A stretch of 64,000 nt of DNA, from the NCBI GenBank assembly GCA_902728285.1, contig CACVBU010001153.1, positions 1,309,278 to 1,373,277 of the forward strand. Direction: 5' to 3'. Source of the DNA: Clytia hemisphaerica (Eukaryota; Cnidaria; Hydrozoa; Leptothecata; Clytiidae). The translations under genes and the position numbers were made by a program. The notes beneath the pieces are model-generated. The model worked only from the letters and a program-made list of their open reading frames with translations. It was not told the DNA's origin and did no database searches. This document shows, in pieces, positions 11,666-26,600 of the stretch (positions within the stretch are counted from its first letter, which is position 1; every line of letters begins with the position of its first letter).

Positions 11666-14600
11666 ATGAGTTTCGCCCTCCCTTTACAGCAGAAACTAAT
11701 TTCCTTCAAAAAAAGAATATTTCAGCGATACTCAAAACAAATTATTTGGATGACGGTTAACATGCAAAATGGTAGCAATAGTAGTCATGACAACATTATT
11801 GACAAGAAACAAAGAACTGTTCGATTTAATGTAACCAATGAAAGAAAAACGATTGACCAATCAGATGTTGATGGACACAGACGTCATCCAAGAAGATTCT
11901 TTCAAGATCAGGTAACATTTTATTTGATAACGTTTAAATATTATCAATTCATCAATACCCAGCTGACACACGACGTTGTTTCAACGTTCATCTAACGTTA
12001 TATGGACGTTGTGAATATTAGAAAAAACGTTGAAACGGCGTTGTGTGCCAGCTGGATAAGAGTATCACTCATCTATGACTTTCTCTGAAATACAAGGTGT
12101 GTGATCTCATGAGCATAGTTTTGTTGTACAGTTTTTTAAAGTTGATAGTTGGTCAACTTATTCGAAATTTCAAGTCCGTCGTTTTAGTTGGTGTTTTTCA
12201 AATACCCTTAGAAAACGATCAACTGTCGGATTTTTGCAGACTTAATCTGTGAAGTCTCCATATCATAGACATGCAAGAGAAAGTATCAACAATACTACTG
12301 AAATCCTGAAACGCTAATTAACTGACAAAATGCTGTTTTAACGTTTACCTGATGTTCACAACGTCCATATAACGTTAGATGAACGTCGAAACAACGTTAC
12401 GTACCATCTGGCTACTGATTTCTTCCTTTAGTAGAAAGAGTATTAATCCGAAGATTAAAATCGTCTCACATACACACTCTAAATTTCATTTGTTGCGAGC
12501 AACATCTTTTCAATCGTAAAGGCTACTTCCCACATTACAACAGAGATGTCATTTACGCGGAGAAGTGCGCTGTCTCTATAATATAACTCACGCACAAAAA
12601 CAATAATGGCGTCACTTTATTAACAAACTGACCAATCGGAATGCTCTAAGCTTCCACGTGTGTTTCCTGTAAAATATTCAACTTGTTTTTAAGAAGATTG
12701 TAAATTACATTATTTCTTATTACCTCAAATGGATAATATTGTAAGATTGGATAATGAGGTTGTTTCCGGGGGGGAGGGTACTAGGTTTGCGAGGTGACGG
12801 GTATGTCTGAGACGAAAATCGAAAATCGACCCTTTGAGAGACAAAATTTTGGTGATTTTGGGACCCTTTGAGAGACTTTTTCCTAAATTTTAGTCCATTT
12901 TTTCCAAATTTTGGTTTGATTGTCACCAAATTTTGGTCAAAATTTTTGGAATTCGTGACCCTTTGAGAGAGAAATTTTTGATTTTCGTGATTTTGGGACC
13001 CTTTCAGAGACTAACTTTTGAATTTGTACCCCTTTGAGAGACTTTTGAGGAATGAGAAAAGGTACCCTTATGGCTCGCACATACCCGGCACCCATTTTGC
13101 CTAAGTACCGGGGATTGTTTTAAGATTCCTCTAAAAGTTTCGCACGGAACGGAGTCAGGAAACACTACTTCACAAAACATTAGAATTCTTAGCCAACCAC
13201 TCTTCTATTTTTCTACTTATCTTACTTTCCTACTAAAAATATTGCTAATCGAAAATTTTGAACAAGGATGACATATTTACCATGGCAAAAATAATATGTT
13301 CCTTCAAATTTTCAATAATAGCACCGTCTGATTGATTACATTTAACAAAGACGTTGATGCCTCATTAAGACAAAAAGACTTCAGACATTTTCTCTCATTT
13401 TTCACTGCTTTAATTAATGCATCACTTATTGGTCAGAAGCTGTCATTGTGTCAATTGCTATTCTTGAAAATTTTGTTTTTCGACGTGTACTAAAGACCTT
13501 GGAGATGTTTGTTTACATTCTTAATGGGTGACATTAAGGGTACTTTTTTATTAGTGTGAAGATATTAAGTACATCGCTATAGGTCATACCGGAAAAGTGG
13601 AAAAACATTTCGGACAATTTTCAAAAGTTCTTGCCATTTGTTTTGTTGATGGTCAGAAGAGATTAATTTTTCTACTTTCCACTACACCGTAAATTTCTCC
13701 TGTTAATTTGTTTAAGTGTTTAACTGAGGATGATGGTGGAAAAACAAGATGCTGTTCACAAATGGGTAAAAAACTTTCATTATTTTATTGAAGATTCTTT
13801 GATATAATCAACTTTTGTATTACGCCTTATTATAAAAGAAAACCAATTTTTTTGAAATCACTTCAGAAATTTAGAAAAAAAGATCCCCTTTCCCCAACTG
13901 CAATGTCCAATCCAGTGTGTACGGCCATCCCACCGTTCATTGAACATTAGCGAGTTTATGTATTTGCGCTTTTGAGGACGTTAAAGTGAGTGAAGCGATT
14001 TGGAATAAACCACAGTACTGCCCTGCAAAATCGAGGATGGTGAAGTTGCTGATTTACCGTCGTTTTTACCGTTCATTTTACGTCCTCAGTTGGTCAGGAT
14101 CTAGAAAAATTAGAACCTTACCGTATCCGTCGTAGAAAAACACACATACATAAACTCGGTATTACAAATGGGGGAACGGGAAAAATAGCTGGGAATTCGT
14201 TTTTTTCTTATGATTTTTTTCCATGATTGTGAAAGCCTGTAAATTTTTAGTTCCTGCTTTTGAAGGAAAAAATATCATTAAGAGTAATTTCACGCAAGAA
14301 AGACTAATTTGTTTTGAACTCGAACTCAGTCCCTTTAGTCCGCTCTTGAAAACCAATACAATTGTACTAACGTCCATCGGTAATAAAAAAAAGTGATGCA
14401 AGTGGGTTCGGGTAAGTACGCGATTGAATTTAAATGGTAATCGAACTTACCGAAAATGTCTTTTTCCGTCATCGGTAGCGTCAAGCAGTTTTTTAAGCAC
14501 GCACAGAGGAAGTACTGAACGCTTTTGCAACGAATTTTCAATTCGATTGTTGACGTCAGCTAAAAGCCGCGGTGACTTTGATAAAGTGTTTCTTATCTAA

Positions 14601-17600
14601 TTACTTAAAGTCAACTGCTCCAATTACGAAAACATATTGGAAAATTCTTGAATGCCAAGTTTGACGCAGTAGATCAATTCATTTCGTTTGCTTTTGACGT
14701 TCAAAATATTTGATACATTTATAAATACTGACTTGAATGACTCTTACAGTGCTTATGTTGAATCATGGTTTAGTTGTAACAGTTAGTTAGAAGAATCTGG
14801 ATCGAAATGCTTTTTACATCTGCCAGAAGGCTTTATAATTAATTGATCGTAGACTTTGGCAGACCATGAGTGTTTTCTGACCAACACGCTAAAGCTCTTA
14901 AAGAGATAGATGAAAACAAACAATCTGACGAATTAGCTATCCAACTCATATTTCGTAAAGACCGCATATTGAAATTGGACAAAAAAGTCGTTGCGAGATT
15001 TTGTTAAAATAGGGCCCTTAAATGGTTAATTTTAAGCTACTTACTACCGTAAGAAAGTTGTGGCCGTCTGTTACAATAGGTCACATGTTCCACAAATGTA
15101 CTGAGCAATAGTGTAGATGAAATCTTAAAATGGAATCCTTAACCTCAAAGTTTAGTGTAGTAGGTCGTCAAGTTTTGTTGGTTGGGATTGCCAGCTAAAC
15201 TTCTAATGACATAACATGTATTTTTAAGGGCTCTGACCATAGTCAAAAATCAGTATTTCAGTTTATTGTCGATATTTTGGCTGAAGGTTCTTTTTAGAAA
15301 CTAGCAAAAAACTGCGTTTACAGAATTGTGAAATATTAATTCCTTCGTCAGATATTTAGTATCAAACTTTATGTATCTAAAACCTCATCTTTTAAAATCA
15401 AAACTCTCTATAAAGTATGCATCAAGCTAATTACGGCAGAATAATTACAAGCCAAGCCAAGTCAAGACGCAAAATGTTCTTGTAAATAGCTCATCGCTTA
15501 CACCAACGGATTAGAATAGGTGGATTAACTTCTCTCGTTGCTCCCAAGAGAGATCCATTGTCTTCTCATTGTTACAAGAAAAATCTGTAAATGACTCTGC
15601 GCACTCCTCGTTTAGTTTTCTCATTGTTTTTATAAGAACAATTTTCCAATTTATACAGTTTCGAAAACGAATTTGTCCTATGATTCGATCAATTTTGATG
15701 ATTTTGCAAATATTTTAAATCCTGCACTTAAGTTTTAGCATCAACAAACGCTAGACCAGTTTTAATGTAAATTTTTAATCTTTTGTCAATGGCAATCTTC
15801 AGATAAGTGAAAATTAACGTATGGTCTATAACTAAGAAACTATCGATGGGTCACGAATGGGTTGCATACTGGTGAAAGAAGACTGTATTTAGAATTAGGA
15901 AAATAAATTTCAAATTATTTGGCTAATTTCTGCATTGGATAGAAAGGGCTAAAAAAGTGCATTTTCTTATTTAAAATGTACCACGTGATACGTAATGACC
16001 AATGAAAATGTTGAAAGTAATGATTTTTTACAACTTTTTTACAACTTATCAAGTTTTAATTGCTAGCAAACTCGTAAAAAAGTTTGATAACCTAACGAGG
16101 AGTGTTTTCTATGAGTTCTTAATCCACCTATTCTAATCCGTTGCTTACACATTGTATTTCGAAGTTAAACAGTGTTCACCATTAATAAAAGTAAATTCCT
16201 ATAATAGCAATGAATCATTTATTACTTTCATGATCATAAAATTAATTAATTTATGCAATGATGTCATTAAGAATAATTATAGTTTAAATCTAGAATTGTT
16301 AAAACCTTTTGCACAATTGAAGAATCATGTCATTTATTTTTGAATAGCTAAGTTTCAATGGGTAATTAACCTTTTTGTTTCAAAATTTCTTTACACTGTC
16401 CGCAAAGAATTAAACTATTTTAAATTTTGCGGAAAATTTTTCTAAAAAGATCTGTCAAAAGTTATGACTGTTTTTTTAAGCAAAATCCAGGTGAAAAATT
16501 GATGAAAAACCACAATTTTGAAGATTTCGAGACAAAGAAGCGTTTACAAAAATTTTCCGCAAAAATTTTTATTGTTCTGTAAAAGATACACCATCTACTG
16601 CGAAAAATCTTTCAAAATGTTTTTTCTTCGCCGAAACTAAGCTCTTCAAAGTTGAAATTCGCTTCCTCGCAAAAGTCTTCATTTTCTTCTTCATCAAATT
16701 TTTTCAATGCAATTTTTGAATTTTCAGATTCAGGAATAGTTTGTCTAACAGAAAATGTATAACATGCCATAGTTTTGTTGGTTACATCAGTCAGAAAACA
16801 CATTTTAAACACGGCAATTATGAAAAATTCACTATGGTCAGAGCCCTTAAACTATGTTATACAATGTGGAAATCTAAACTTGATTCTGTTTCACCCAGAA
16901 GGAAGAGAAGTTAGATAATAAAGGAGTCTCCACGTTTCTTAGTTTCTCCTTTTCGCGGAGCTCTATAAGACATTATTACAACTTGTTATGAAGAATATTA
17001 CTTTCCTTGGAGACGGTAGGAAGAAGGCGGTCTAATGGTTGACCCTCGATATTGCGTTTTTTATGACCTTTAATTTTCGATTTCAATCACTGATCAGAAA
17101 TCAATTTATAATCATCGTTGGATTTTGTGTTGCCGAAAACGCTCGTTGTAGAAGGGATATATACTGAGTTTATGTACGTGTGTTTTTCTGTGACGGAAAC
17201 AGTAACGTTCATATTTGTCTAACTCCTGGACTAACCGAGGACGACGGTAAATCAGCACTTTTACTCCTCGATCTTGCGGGTCAAAACTGCGGGTTATTCA
17301 AAATCACTTCAGTCACTTTACTGTCCTCAAAAGTCCAATTTCATTTTAAACGCCCTTTGTTCCTTGGTATTGTGGTGTTTGAAGAAAGATGTGATGGTAC
17401 TTCAAACATTCCCCCGTAGGCGTAGCGAGATTCCCTGCAAAATTTATGGATGAGAGTGGTTTTTACGACACTGTAATTATTGTCTTTGTTTTATCAAAAG
17501 ATAGTCAATATGACATAAACGTCTACACTCCCTCATAAATTTTGCAGGGTATCTCGCTACGGCTATGCATGTGGTGACAAAATATGGAGTTTAGTAATTT

Positions 17601-20600
17601 GTGTGTGTCGATATTTCGGTGTTCTTGGTCCCCGTACGCTCCTTCCATTGTATTTCGACATTGAGCCTCAAAAATACCAAAATATAAGAACAATTTAAGA
17701 GTCTTGAATTGCCTTTCTTAAAGCCTTTTAGGAATCAGAGAAATAAAAATCCTCAATTTTGAAATATTAGAATAATATAAGGCTCAAAATGCTTAAAAAA
17801 TTTACTTTGCTACTAAAGTCTGTTCACGATAAGTGTGCGCTCTTTTTTCTTTTACCTATAACTTTTGAAGGAATTCTTCAATCTTTATAAATTTGGTATC
17901 GTTGAAGAGATAGTTGTTGGCGAAACAATTTGAAATAAAAAAGTCTTTCAAAAAATTCTAAAAATGTAGATGAAAATAAAGAAGAAAAAAAAGAAGATCT
18001 TGTAGAAAAGTGCTATAACTTTCATTTTCACTGGAGAGATTCTTTGATCCTAGGAGGTCATCACTGTGAAGAAATTTCACTAAAATATTTATTCAATATA
18101 AAGTTAAGATACAAAGTTAATAAGTGATTCACCCCAAAAAACAGCAAAAAACAGCAGAAAGCAGCGTTTTTAGACGTCAATGGAGCTTATAACTTGTTTG
18201 ATATCTTTTGATTGAATGATTATTTTTGAGAAATCTTTGCACAGGGATGAACGTTGGATGATCAAGGATTCAATTCAGTGAAAAAAAAAGTTATAGCACT
18301 TTTTTACAAGATCTTCATTTTTTTCTTCTTCATTTTCATCTACATTTATAGAACTCTTTTAAATATTATTTTATTTCAAATTGTTCCACTCACTAATATC
18401 TTTCCAATGATACCAAATTTATAAAGATTGAAGAATTCCTTCAGAAGTTATAGGTAAAAGAAAAAAGAGTGCAGACTTATCGTGAATAGACTTTAGTGGC
18501 TGTAACTTTCGATGCAATTGATGCAATGATTCATAGATAGAAATTAGAACTAGTTGGAATCGGAAGGCTTCAAGGTACTGAAAGCTGATTTTCTTCTTAT
18601 TCATCTTCAATTTAAAATATTAAAAAAACAAAAATACTGTTTTGTGTAGGCCTTGGACAGCCTTACCTCAAGTTAGAAAAAAAACACTTCAGCTTTCTTC
18701 ATCTTCAAGAGGTAAGGTTGAGCCGTAACTCTTCTATAAAAGGAACAAAAATTGATCAGTAGTAATTAAAAAGCAATAAAAAATAAGACAAGACAAGACA
18801 AGACATACACCTTCCCAAAAATGGGAATAGGCCCTAACCTAAGTCAGAGATCACTGCACAATATACTACATAAACTATAAAAATAAATAATGAAAATAAA
18901 TAACTAAAGAATAAATGACTGCTATTAAAATAAAAATCTACGAAATATTGTTAATCAACTTCCACCATCTCAGTCTATCAGAGGCAATCACATACCAATT
19001 ACATTTATCAATACCAGCTTTTTTCAAACATTTAGAAATAGATCTACCATATGTAAACTTTGGACAACCTCTGGGCCTTTTAGATCGAACCCAACAAGAT
19101 ATCATTTTTCTCGGTAACCTTTCCCACGACATACGCATTACATGCCCAGCCCATTGTAATTGCTTTTTTACAACATACAAATCAATCGATTTCAAAGATA
19201 ACTTTTCGAACATAGATAACAACGTAAGCCTTTCCTGCCAAGCCCGAAAGCGATTGGTGTGGCACATAACACGAACACATTGATTATGAAATCTCGATAA
19301 TAACTTAAATAACTTTTCTGTAACACACCAACATTCAGCACCATACAAGAGTATGGGTAAAACAAAAGAAGAATAAAACTTTTCCCTTTGTGACATAATC
19401 GACACTACAGGAGCTGAAAATCGATTTTCTCAGTGCGCCGAACGCATTTCCCGCTTTACGAATACGTGTTTCAATCTCAAGGTCATCCGTACCATTTGTT
19501 GTAATGATACTTCCTAAATATGCGAACTGGCTAACGATTGGGATGTATCGGTTGTTGGTTAAAATGATGTCAGAGAAATCAGCTTTATCGTAATCTTCTC
19601 GCGATTCGTAAAGAGAAGGTGCCTTGGCACAGAAGAGCAATTCAGTTTTTGAACTTTGACGAGGCTCTGTTACTCCGGTGTGGATTTCTGTACCAAAGCG
19701 AGAAAAGTGGTGAACTAGTGATTGCGTCTCAACAACAGCATCATGACGATTATCGAATACGACTGCAGTATCATCTGCATATTCTGAATCAAGCAACGAA
19801 ATTGGTTCTCCACGTGCTTTGAACGATCTACCTGTCATTTGAGCATCATTTTTTGTCATGAATACACAAGGAGTGGCAGAACATTTTATTCTCCAACTAC
19901 TGATGGTTGCTGTGATGAAGAACGTGAAGAGCATGGGGCCTAGGACATCCCCTTGTTTAACACCGATACTATTGTTGATGGGATCAGTGATGAAGTTGTT
20001 GTCGATTTTAACAGCAAATGTCTTGTGTAAAGCAGTTAGGAGGTTCACAAGTTTAGGTGGCACACCGTACTTCAGTAAAATGCCCCATAACAATTTTCTG
20101 GGCACTCTGTCAAACGCTTTGACTAAGTCAAGAAAATAACACCCACGACTCCAGTCCATGCTCACTCCTTTTCTTAATTGCGGATTTGATTGTGAAGACA
20201 GCGTCAATGCAGCCACGTTTTGGTCGGAAGCCGCATTGTTGCTCATGATCTAGCTGCTCTTCTATCGGAAGCAATCGGGCGTGTAAAATGTTAGCAATGA
20301 TTTTGTATGTAATTTCTAACAACATTATCCCGCGATAGTTTTTGGGTAGTGATAAGTCACCTTTCTTTGGGAGTACAATCAGTCGACCGATGTTCCATTC
20401 ATCAGGAACAATTTCTGTATTCCAAAAATTTATAATGATCTGTCGTAAGATGATACGAGTATCCGGATGATTTAACAACGCTTTTAGGGGTTGGGCCATG
20501 ATTCCTGTTTCACCTGGTGCATTATTTTTGAGCTTGAGCGTAGCTTTTTGGATTTCTTCATCTGTCGGAGGGTGGTCATATTCTTTGTGGACAGGGTGTT

Positions 20601-23600
20601 GGGAAATTTCGTCCAGCACTGTGGGATCGTACGTGCCTTCTTGATCAAAAAGATTCTTGAAGTGGTTATAGAAAACGGTGTCGTTTTCCTCGGGTGTTTG
20701 ACATGTAGAGCCATCTGGTTTTTTCATTTGTTTTTGTACAGATGGACGAATTTTTGCTAGAGAACCTCTAAGTATTTTAATAGATTCCCAAGCTTTCTTG
20801 GTACCAAAGTCATTAATGTTATTGCAATGGAACTCTATCCACTTGTTTTTTTTTAGCAATTTTGACTTCACGTTTCAGCTTCTTTCGTGCATGTTTCAAT
20901 TTCTCACTGCTACTTCTCGTCCTCCTTCGTAGCACTCTTTGCATTGCTTCATTACGATTGTTTATCAACGGGATCAAAGTTTCTTTATTTGCTTCAAACC
21001 AGCCTGGCTGTGCTCTGGGTTTGGTTGGTAAAATCGAATGACAAGCCGAGGATACAGATTTGATAATCTCTGTATGGGTTACTGTATTTGGAGTGTTCAG
21101 CTTCACATGTTCGCAAAAGTTGTAACATACAGTTCTGTCATTTAAAACATTGTAATCAAGATTTATTAAGCGATTTCGAGGGGTAGTTTTCTTTTTCAAA
21201 CGTTTCATAATACGAAGTCTGATCATGATTGCACCATGATCACTGTCAATGACTTGTTTACACGTACCTGCGTCAACAATACGATGAAACATTTCAGCGT
21301 TTACTAGGAAATGATCAATTTGGTGTTTGTTTTTACTCCTTGGGTGTGTCCAGGTTGCATAGAGTCTCTTTGTAAAACATGTTGTACTCACTTAGATGAG
21401 TGAGAAAACGTAAACCAGCATTGTTTCTGTGACTCAAGCCGTACTTTCCGAGTGGACCATTATCATTATCTGAAGCACAACCGACGCTTGCATTGCAGTC
21501 CGACCCAATGATCAGAATATCGCCGTTGCGTCTCTTATTGATACAATTTGAGAATTTTTCAAGATAGTCATCCCCACTTTGGTCTGGTGGCATTACCGAC
21601 AGGGGCGTACGCTGATACAAGAAAGAAATAAACAAACGTCTCTTTTGTGTTTGTCTTTAACACAAAGTCTTATAGCAATAATTCGAGCACCATAATCGAT
21701 ATGCTTTTCGTATCCTGCTGCTTTCCATGCGGATATTCCTTCGTGGTTTAATACAATGCCGACTCCTTGCGAGCCACGATTACACGCATCGTTTGTTTTT
21801 TCAAGTCCGTTTGTTATTAGTTTGAACTTGTCACAGTCAAGAGTCTCATGTCCGAATCTCCATGTTTCCTGAAGACACATACCCCAAACATTTTTACGTA
21901 ATGATAGCGAGTTGAACAACTCTTCGAGTCTCAAGGCAGATTTGATTCCACGTACATTCTGCGAAATGAAGCAGATGTTCTTCATAAGCTTTTTAGCAAC
22001 CATGCTTGTGAGGCTATGGGGTGCTACGAGTGTTGATTGCCAGATCCCACCGTATCCGGTAATCCAATTGGATTCGCGAGGAGTACAGCCTCTTGGATTG
22101 ACCACTCAGCTTGAATGTCGATTGTCTTCACTTCATTCGTTGTTGCGTGTATAGGTGTGGTGGCTCACCCCCATTTAATTGAGGAGGATTTTCTTTCCAC
22201 CACCACACCCTTTTGTTGTTTTTTGATCTTAGACTCAAATTTAGAGTAATTGGTGTTTCTTTTTAATTGTCAAAAATAAATCAAAAATAAACAATGGAAA
22301 AAACGTTAATTAGTGTCAATTAAGAAACAAATTCTTTTTATCCTCTATTTCATCTTGTATGTTGTTACGAGAGTTGCAATTTAGTGAAAGATTTTCGTGG
22401 TCAGATTTGTGTTGAAAGATTTCGTTGCAAGGCTTGGTAGCTGAAAAGTTACTTGAAAGATTTTTCGGGAAAGCGAATCGGTAATGTCAGGAGTAAAAAT
22501 ACAAAATGGCAGCGTACCTGTCAAAGGCAGAAAAATTGATTCCAAATTAAAATTGAAAGTAGGTTCAAAATTTTTATGTTATAAGAATTATTCCTTATAT
22601 AGGACTTTTACAGGACATTAGTTGTTGAGAAGATTTTACCACCTGTTTCCATCCCGGGGTGGGGGGGGGGGTCACTTAGGCAAAATTGGGTACAGGGACG
22701 TGCCGCTGGTCAGTGTCCCTTATTTAGGCTCTGAAGATCGTCTGACAGGGTCGACTTTTGGTAAATTTTGACAATTTTGCGTCTACTTTTAGTCATTTTG
22801 GGAACGTTTTAGGGTGAAAATGACAGGGTTCCAAGTTTATCAGATATTCATATCTGACAGGGTCCATTTTTCAAACTCCAGCGACACGTTCCCATCAGCC
22901 GTCAGTGCCCAGGCCAGAGGGTTTTCATACCTCTATGTACCGAAATGCCACTATGTGGCTCGGTGACGAAAATGGCCCTTCACGATTGGATTAAATTATA
23001 AGAAGAACATACAAACATACAATGGATAGGGGGAGTGCTTTAAAATCTTTTAGAAGGGAATTCTAGTCCACAATCTAAAAAACTCGTTTTACATAAAATT
23101 CTCAGTATGTTCCTTTATTAGTAAGAGAGCTCAGCTTAATCTCTCAATGTAGATGTAATTTTGTGGGAAGTTATTTCTTAAAAGGGAATTTTCTATATAG
23201 CCATAAACAATTGTTTCCATCTAGGCTAAGGGGTCAATATGTTATATTGATGAAGAAAAATCAGAGCCTTCTCATAAAGATATAGTATCAAAGACGATAG
23301 TTAATCGCGTGGGAACACTAAAGACGTGACATCGAATGGTTCAAATATATCGGAAAGGATATTGAGTATTTACGAAATCAAAAAGAGATCTAAGAAGGAG
23401 TGGTCTGGGTCGTAATGATCTCCTATTTCTGGGTTTGAAGCACTCTTCCACAGTGTCGTTTGCTTTCATTTCGGCATTTGTTTTCCTGAAAACGGGATTT
23501 GCGTCAACAAGTTTCATAATTGCTACATTTTTTGTACCAGGAAGAAAATTTCGTTTTATGAAGAAACATTTTGAAAAAATTAATGATTTCTTTCTTTTTG

Positions 23601-26600
23601 CATCCGAGGGGTTTTAAAATTGAGAAATCCGTTACTTTGAAATTCAAAGGAGAGAAACATAATATTTCATAAGGAAAATTCAGTATATTTTTCTAATTAG
23701 GATAAAATTGCAGAACGATATTTTTCTCTGCAGATGAACCTTTGACTAACCTTTCCAGAAAGAAGTGATGCTTGAACCCGGTCTGCAGCACATGCACGTG
23801 AATATTGCAAGGTGATTATCCGACGGAGAGATGGAAGTTTAGTTCTCAGTAAAAGTAGAATTGATCAAAACTGAAACATCAGCTTTTTTTCAGCTATTTT
23901 TCTGTCTTCACTGAATTTTCTGATTTGAAAACAATGGAATTCAAATCCCAGCAAGCCTATGCAATATCTATCTCCGTCAAACAGCCCTGTCTCACAGCCC
24001 CGGTGAAACTTTTTTCCTCATGGGGATAAAAACTCCTATTGAAATCCCAATGGGGATAGAAATTCTATTGGGTTCTAAGGTTAAAAAAATTCAGTGGGGA
24101 TGTGTTTTGAGTGCAATTTTTAAACATTGAATTTCGAATGGGGATGAAATCAAAGTCAATTTCTCAGTGGGGCTGAAATTTCAGGGTATTTTCCCACCAA
24201 AGATTTTCCTGTGGGGCTGGCGTCTTAGTGGGTCTGTGACACAGGGGTGACATCGAGCTTTAGTCCGTAATTTTTACCTCCACTGGTTGAAACTACTACT
24301 GGGTCTTTGAGGAGGGGGTGTCTGTGTAGGTTGGCTAAATCTGTTAACCCTATTCAAACTAGGCTTTTAGGGGCGGTTCAGAACTAGGGGGGGGGGGGCT
24401 TTTCCTGTACCACCCCTTAACTTTTGATCTAGTGGGTCTTTTTGGATGAAATCTAGCACCCAAGATCCTTGTTACGTAAGGTAACTTTTGACGAAAAATT
24501 TTTTTGATGACGTCACTCATCATGCCCAATGTGAGCAAAAACCGAAATTTTCCATTGTTCTTATAAATAGCTATTGTATTCTAACAAAGGCTTTAGAAAA
24601 AAGTTGCCTGAGTTTAAAATGCTTATTTTATCCTAAATATTCAATAAATTACGGTTTAAACGATATATTTGACATTAAAAATAAATTTGTATTGGAAAAG
24701 TGTCAATTTTTGTGACACCTTACTGTCAGAAATGTCATCATGCTCAAGGTGTGAAAATATTTAGGTGTCAAATTTTTTTTTATTTTGAAGCAAAATAAAA
24801 GTTACGAATTTACAGAAAATTTCACGGCAAAAGCTCTATTATTTCAGGAGCTATTACCAATAGTTTGACTTCCGAACAGAAAGAGCCCGGCCCCCCCCCC
24901 CCCCCTAGTCCGAATAGGGTTAAGATTAAAAGGAAATGTCAAGAAATAGTAAAGGAGCTTGTCTCTAATCTGTTCCGAATAAATGCCAGAAGTTAAACCG
25001 TGACATTTGAATTCAAAAAGAACTATACAGATAAAATGGAGAAGAAATCCTTGAAAAGGAATTAGAATTCGATTTCTTGTACGTCAAATTCAGATTAAAA
25101 GAGACGTAAATGTTTTCATTATTTTTCGTAGAGCATGCGGGCTTTCTATTGTTGACTTGAGTGCTGAGATCTCAACTTGCTAACACTGGAGTTTTTTTTA
25201 TTGTTTTTAATTCTGGTGTTATGAGGTTGGGAAGCATCCTTCCATCGTTGATTGGGCTCTTCCAGGAAAAATACCTAGGAGATTGAAAATAGATTTTTCG
25301 CACCGTATTGATGGAAAATTTTGAAAAACTGTGGATTAAATTTGCATTGTCCAGGGGTAAATTAAATGTCCAAACACTGAAAAAATAAAATATTAAGCGG
25401 GATTAACTTGGTTCAATAGAGCCAGGTCTGTAATCAGCTTTCCTGAAATTTAACTCCTTTTGTTTTAGTGCTTTTACGATTTTGAAGGCAAAGTTATTTT
25501 AAAAGTTTTCTCGAGTTAGGGAGACATTCGAGTTATAAAGGTCCAAGTTAAAGAGTCTCTACTGCAGTTGAATTTGATGAAAAATCACGTGATGTATGTA
25601 AAGAAATGTGGAGACATATTTGAAAAGTCTTTTTTCGATGCCATGTTTCGGAAATCAAAATAATACCTGGCTAATTAAGCACTAATTAAAAATTTATTGT
25701 TCAGCCTACAATTTCAAAAAGTTCGAAGGAAATTGGTATAGCTCACTATGATAAAAAAGAATTCCAAAATTTTATTTTTTGTTTTTCTTTTAATTTGTTT
25801 GTTGTTGTTTTCGATGGTCATTAAATGCTTCGAGCAATAAATAAACAGTTCAGTAGTAAAGTTTTGTACTTTGTTGAGAGAAGATCTTGAAGGATTTTAA
25901 ATCAACTTTTTCTTCTGACCTAAATTTCACTTGAATACCACAAAGATTGTATATCAATGTTACTACAAACGGTCGAGGTAAACATTATCAATTGCTTTTG
26001 AAAATTTGATTTTGACTTAAATTTCTAGGACCATACTTGACTAACTCTCCAGTACGTTTTCAATGACTTTTTAAACCTTTTGATTTTGACAACTGTAGTC
26101 TTTTTAGGCCACATCCACTCATCAATGCAAGAATCTCTTAAGTATTTTCGTAATTCTCGGCAAACTTTGAAAGTCTTTGTGAGGTTTTCAGGATAAACAA
26201 GTCCGAAACATACCATTTAACCATTTAAAATTGCTTTATAAGAGGAACTGTGAATCACACAGTTAGTCTTGACCACAATAAAGACTATGAAGTTTCCTTT
26301 TATCGCCAAATGGAACAAATATAAAAGATAGTTATAGCATTCTCCTTGTATCAAACTAAATTTTGACTCTGGTCAAAGGGGTTGTATTTTTTGATTGAGC
26401 AAAGTAGATAGCGTTGAGGACATTTTTCAAAAAAAAATATTTTGGAAGTTCTAATTCTATCGGATTTGAAGTGTAAGTATACTCTTGTCTCCCAAATAGA
26501 CGGGGGTGGGGGGTCCGAATAAGCAGGGGGTAGGAAAATTTTCCAAATTCTAATAAGCGGGGGGGGGGGGTAATTTGAAGACAGAACTTTTTTTAACGGA

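Noticed and set aside
16612..16812. Acidic 66-codon ORF at the end of a TTAA element as transposase remnant
   Set aside because: No catalytic motif; acidic composition alone does not support a piggyBac protein.
18915..22154. Several plus-strand ORFs opposite the LINE
   Set aside because: Antisense shadows of the reverse transcriptase and endonuclease reading frames.
26025..26216. 63-codon minus-strand ORF with two Trp-rich motifs
   Set aside because: Too short, no splice partner, no signal peptide, inside a transposon-rich intron.
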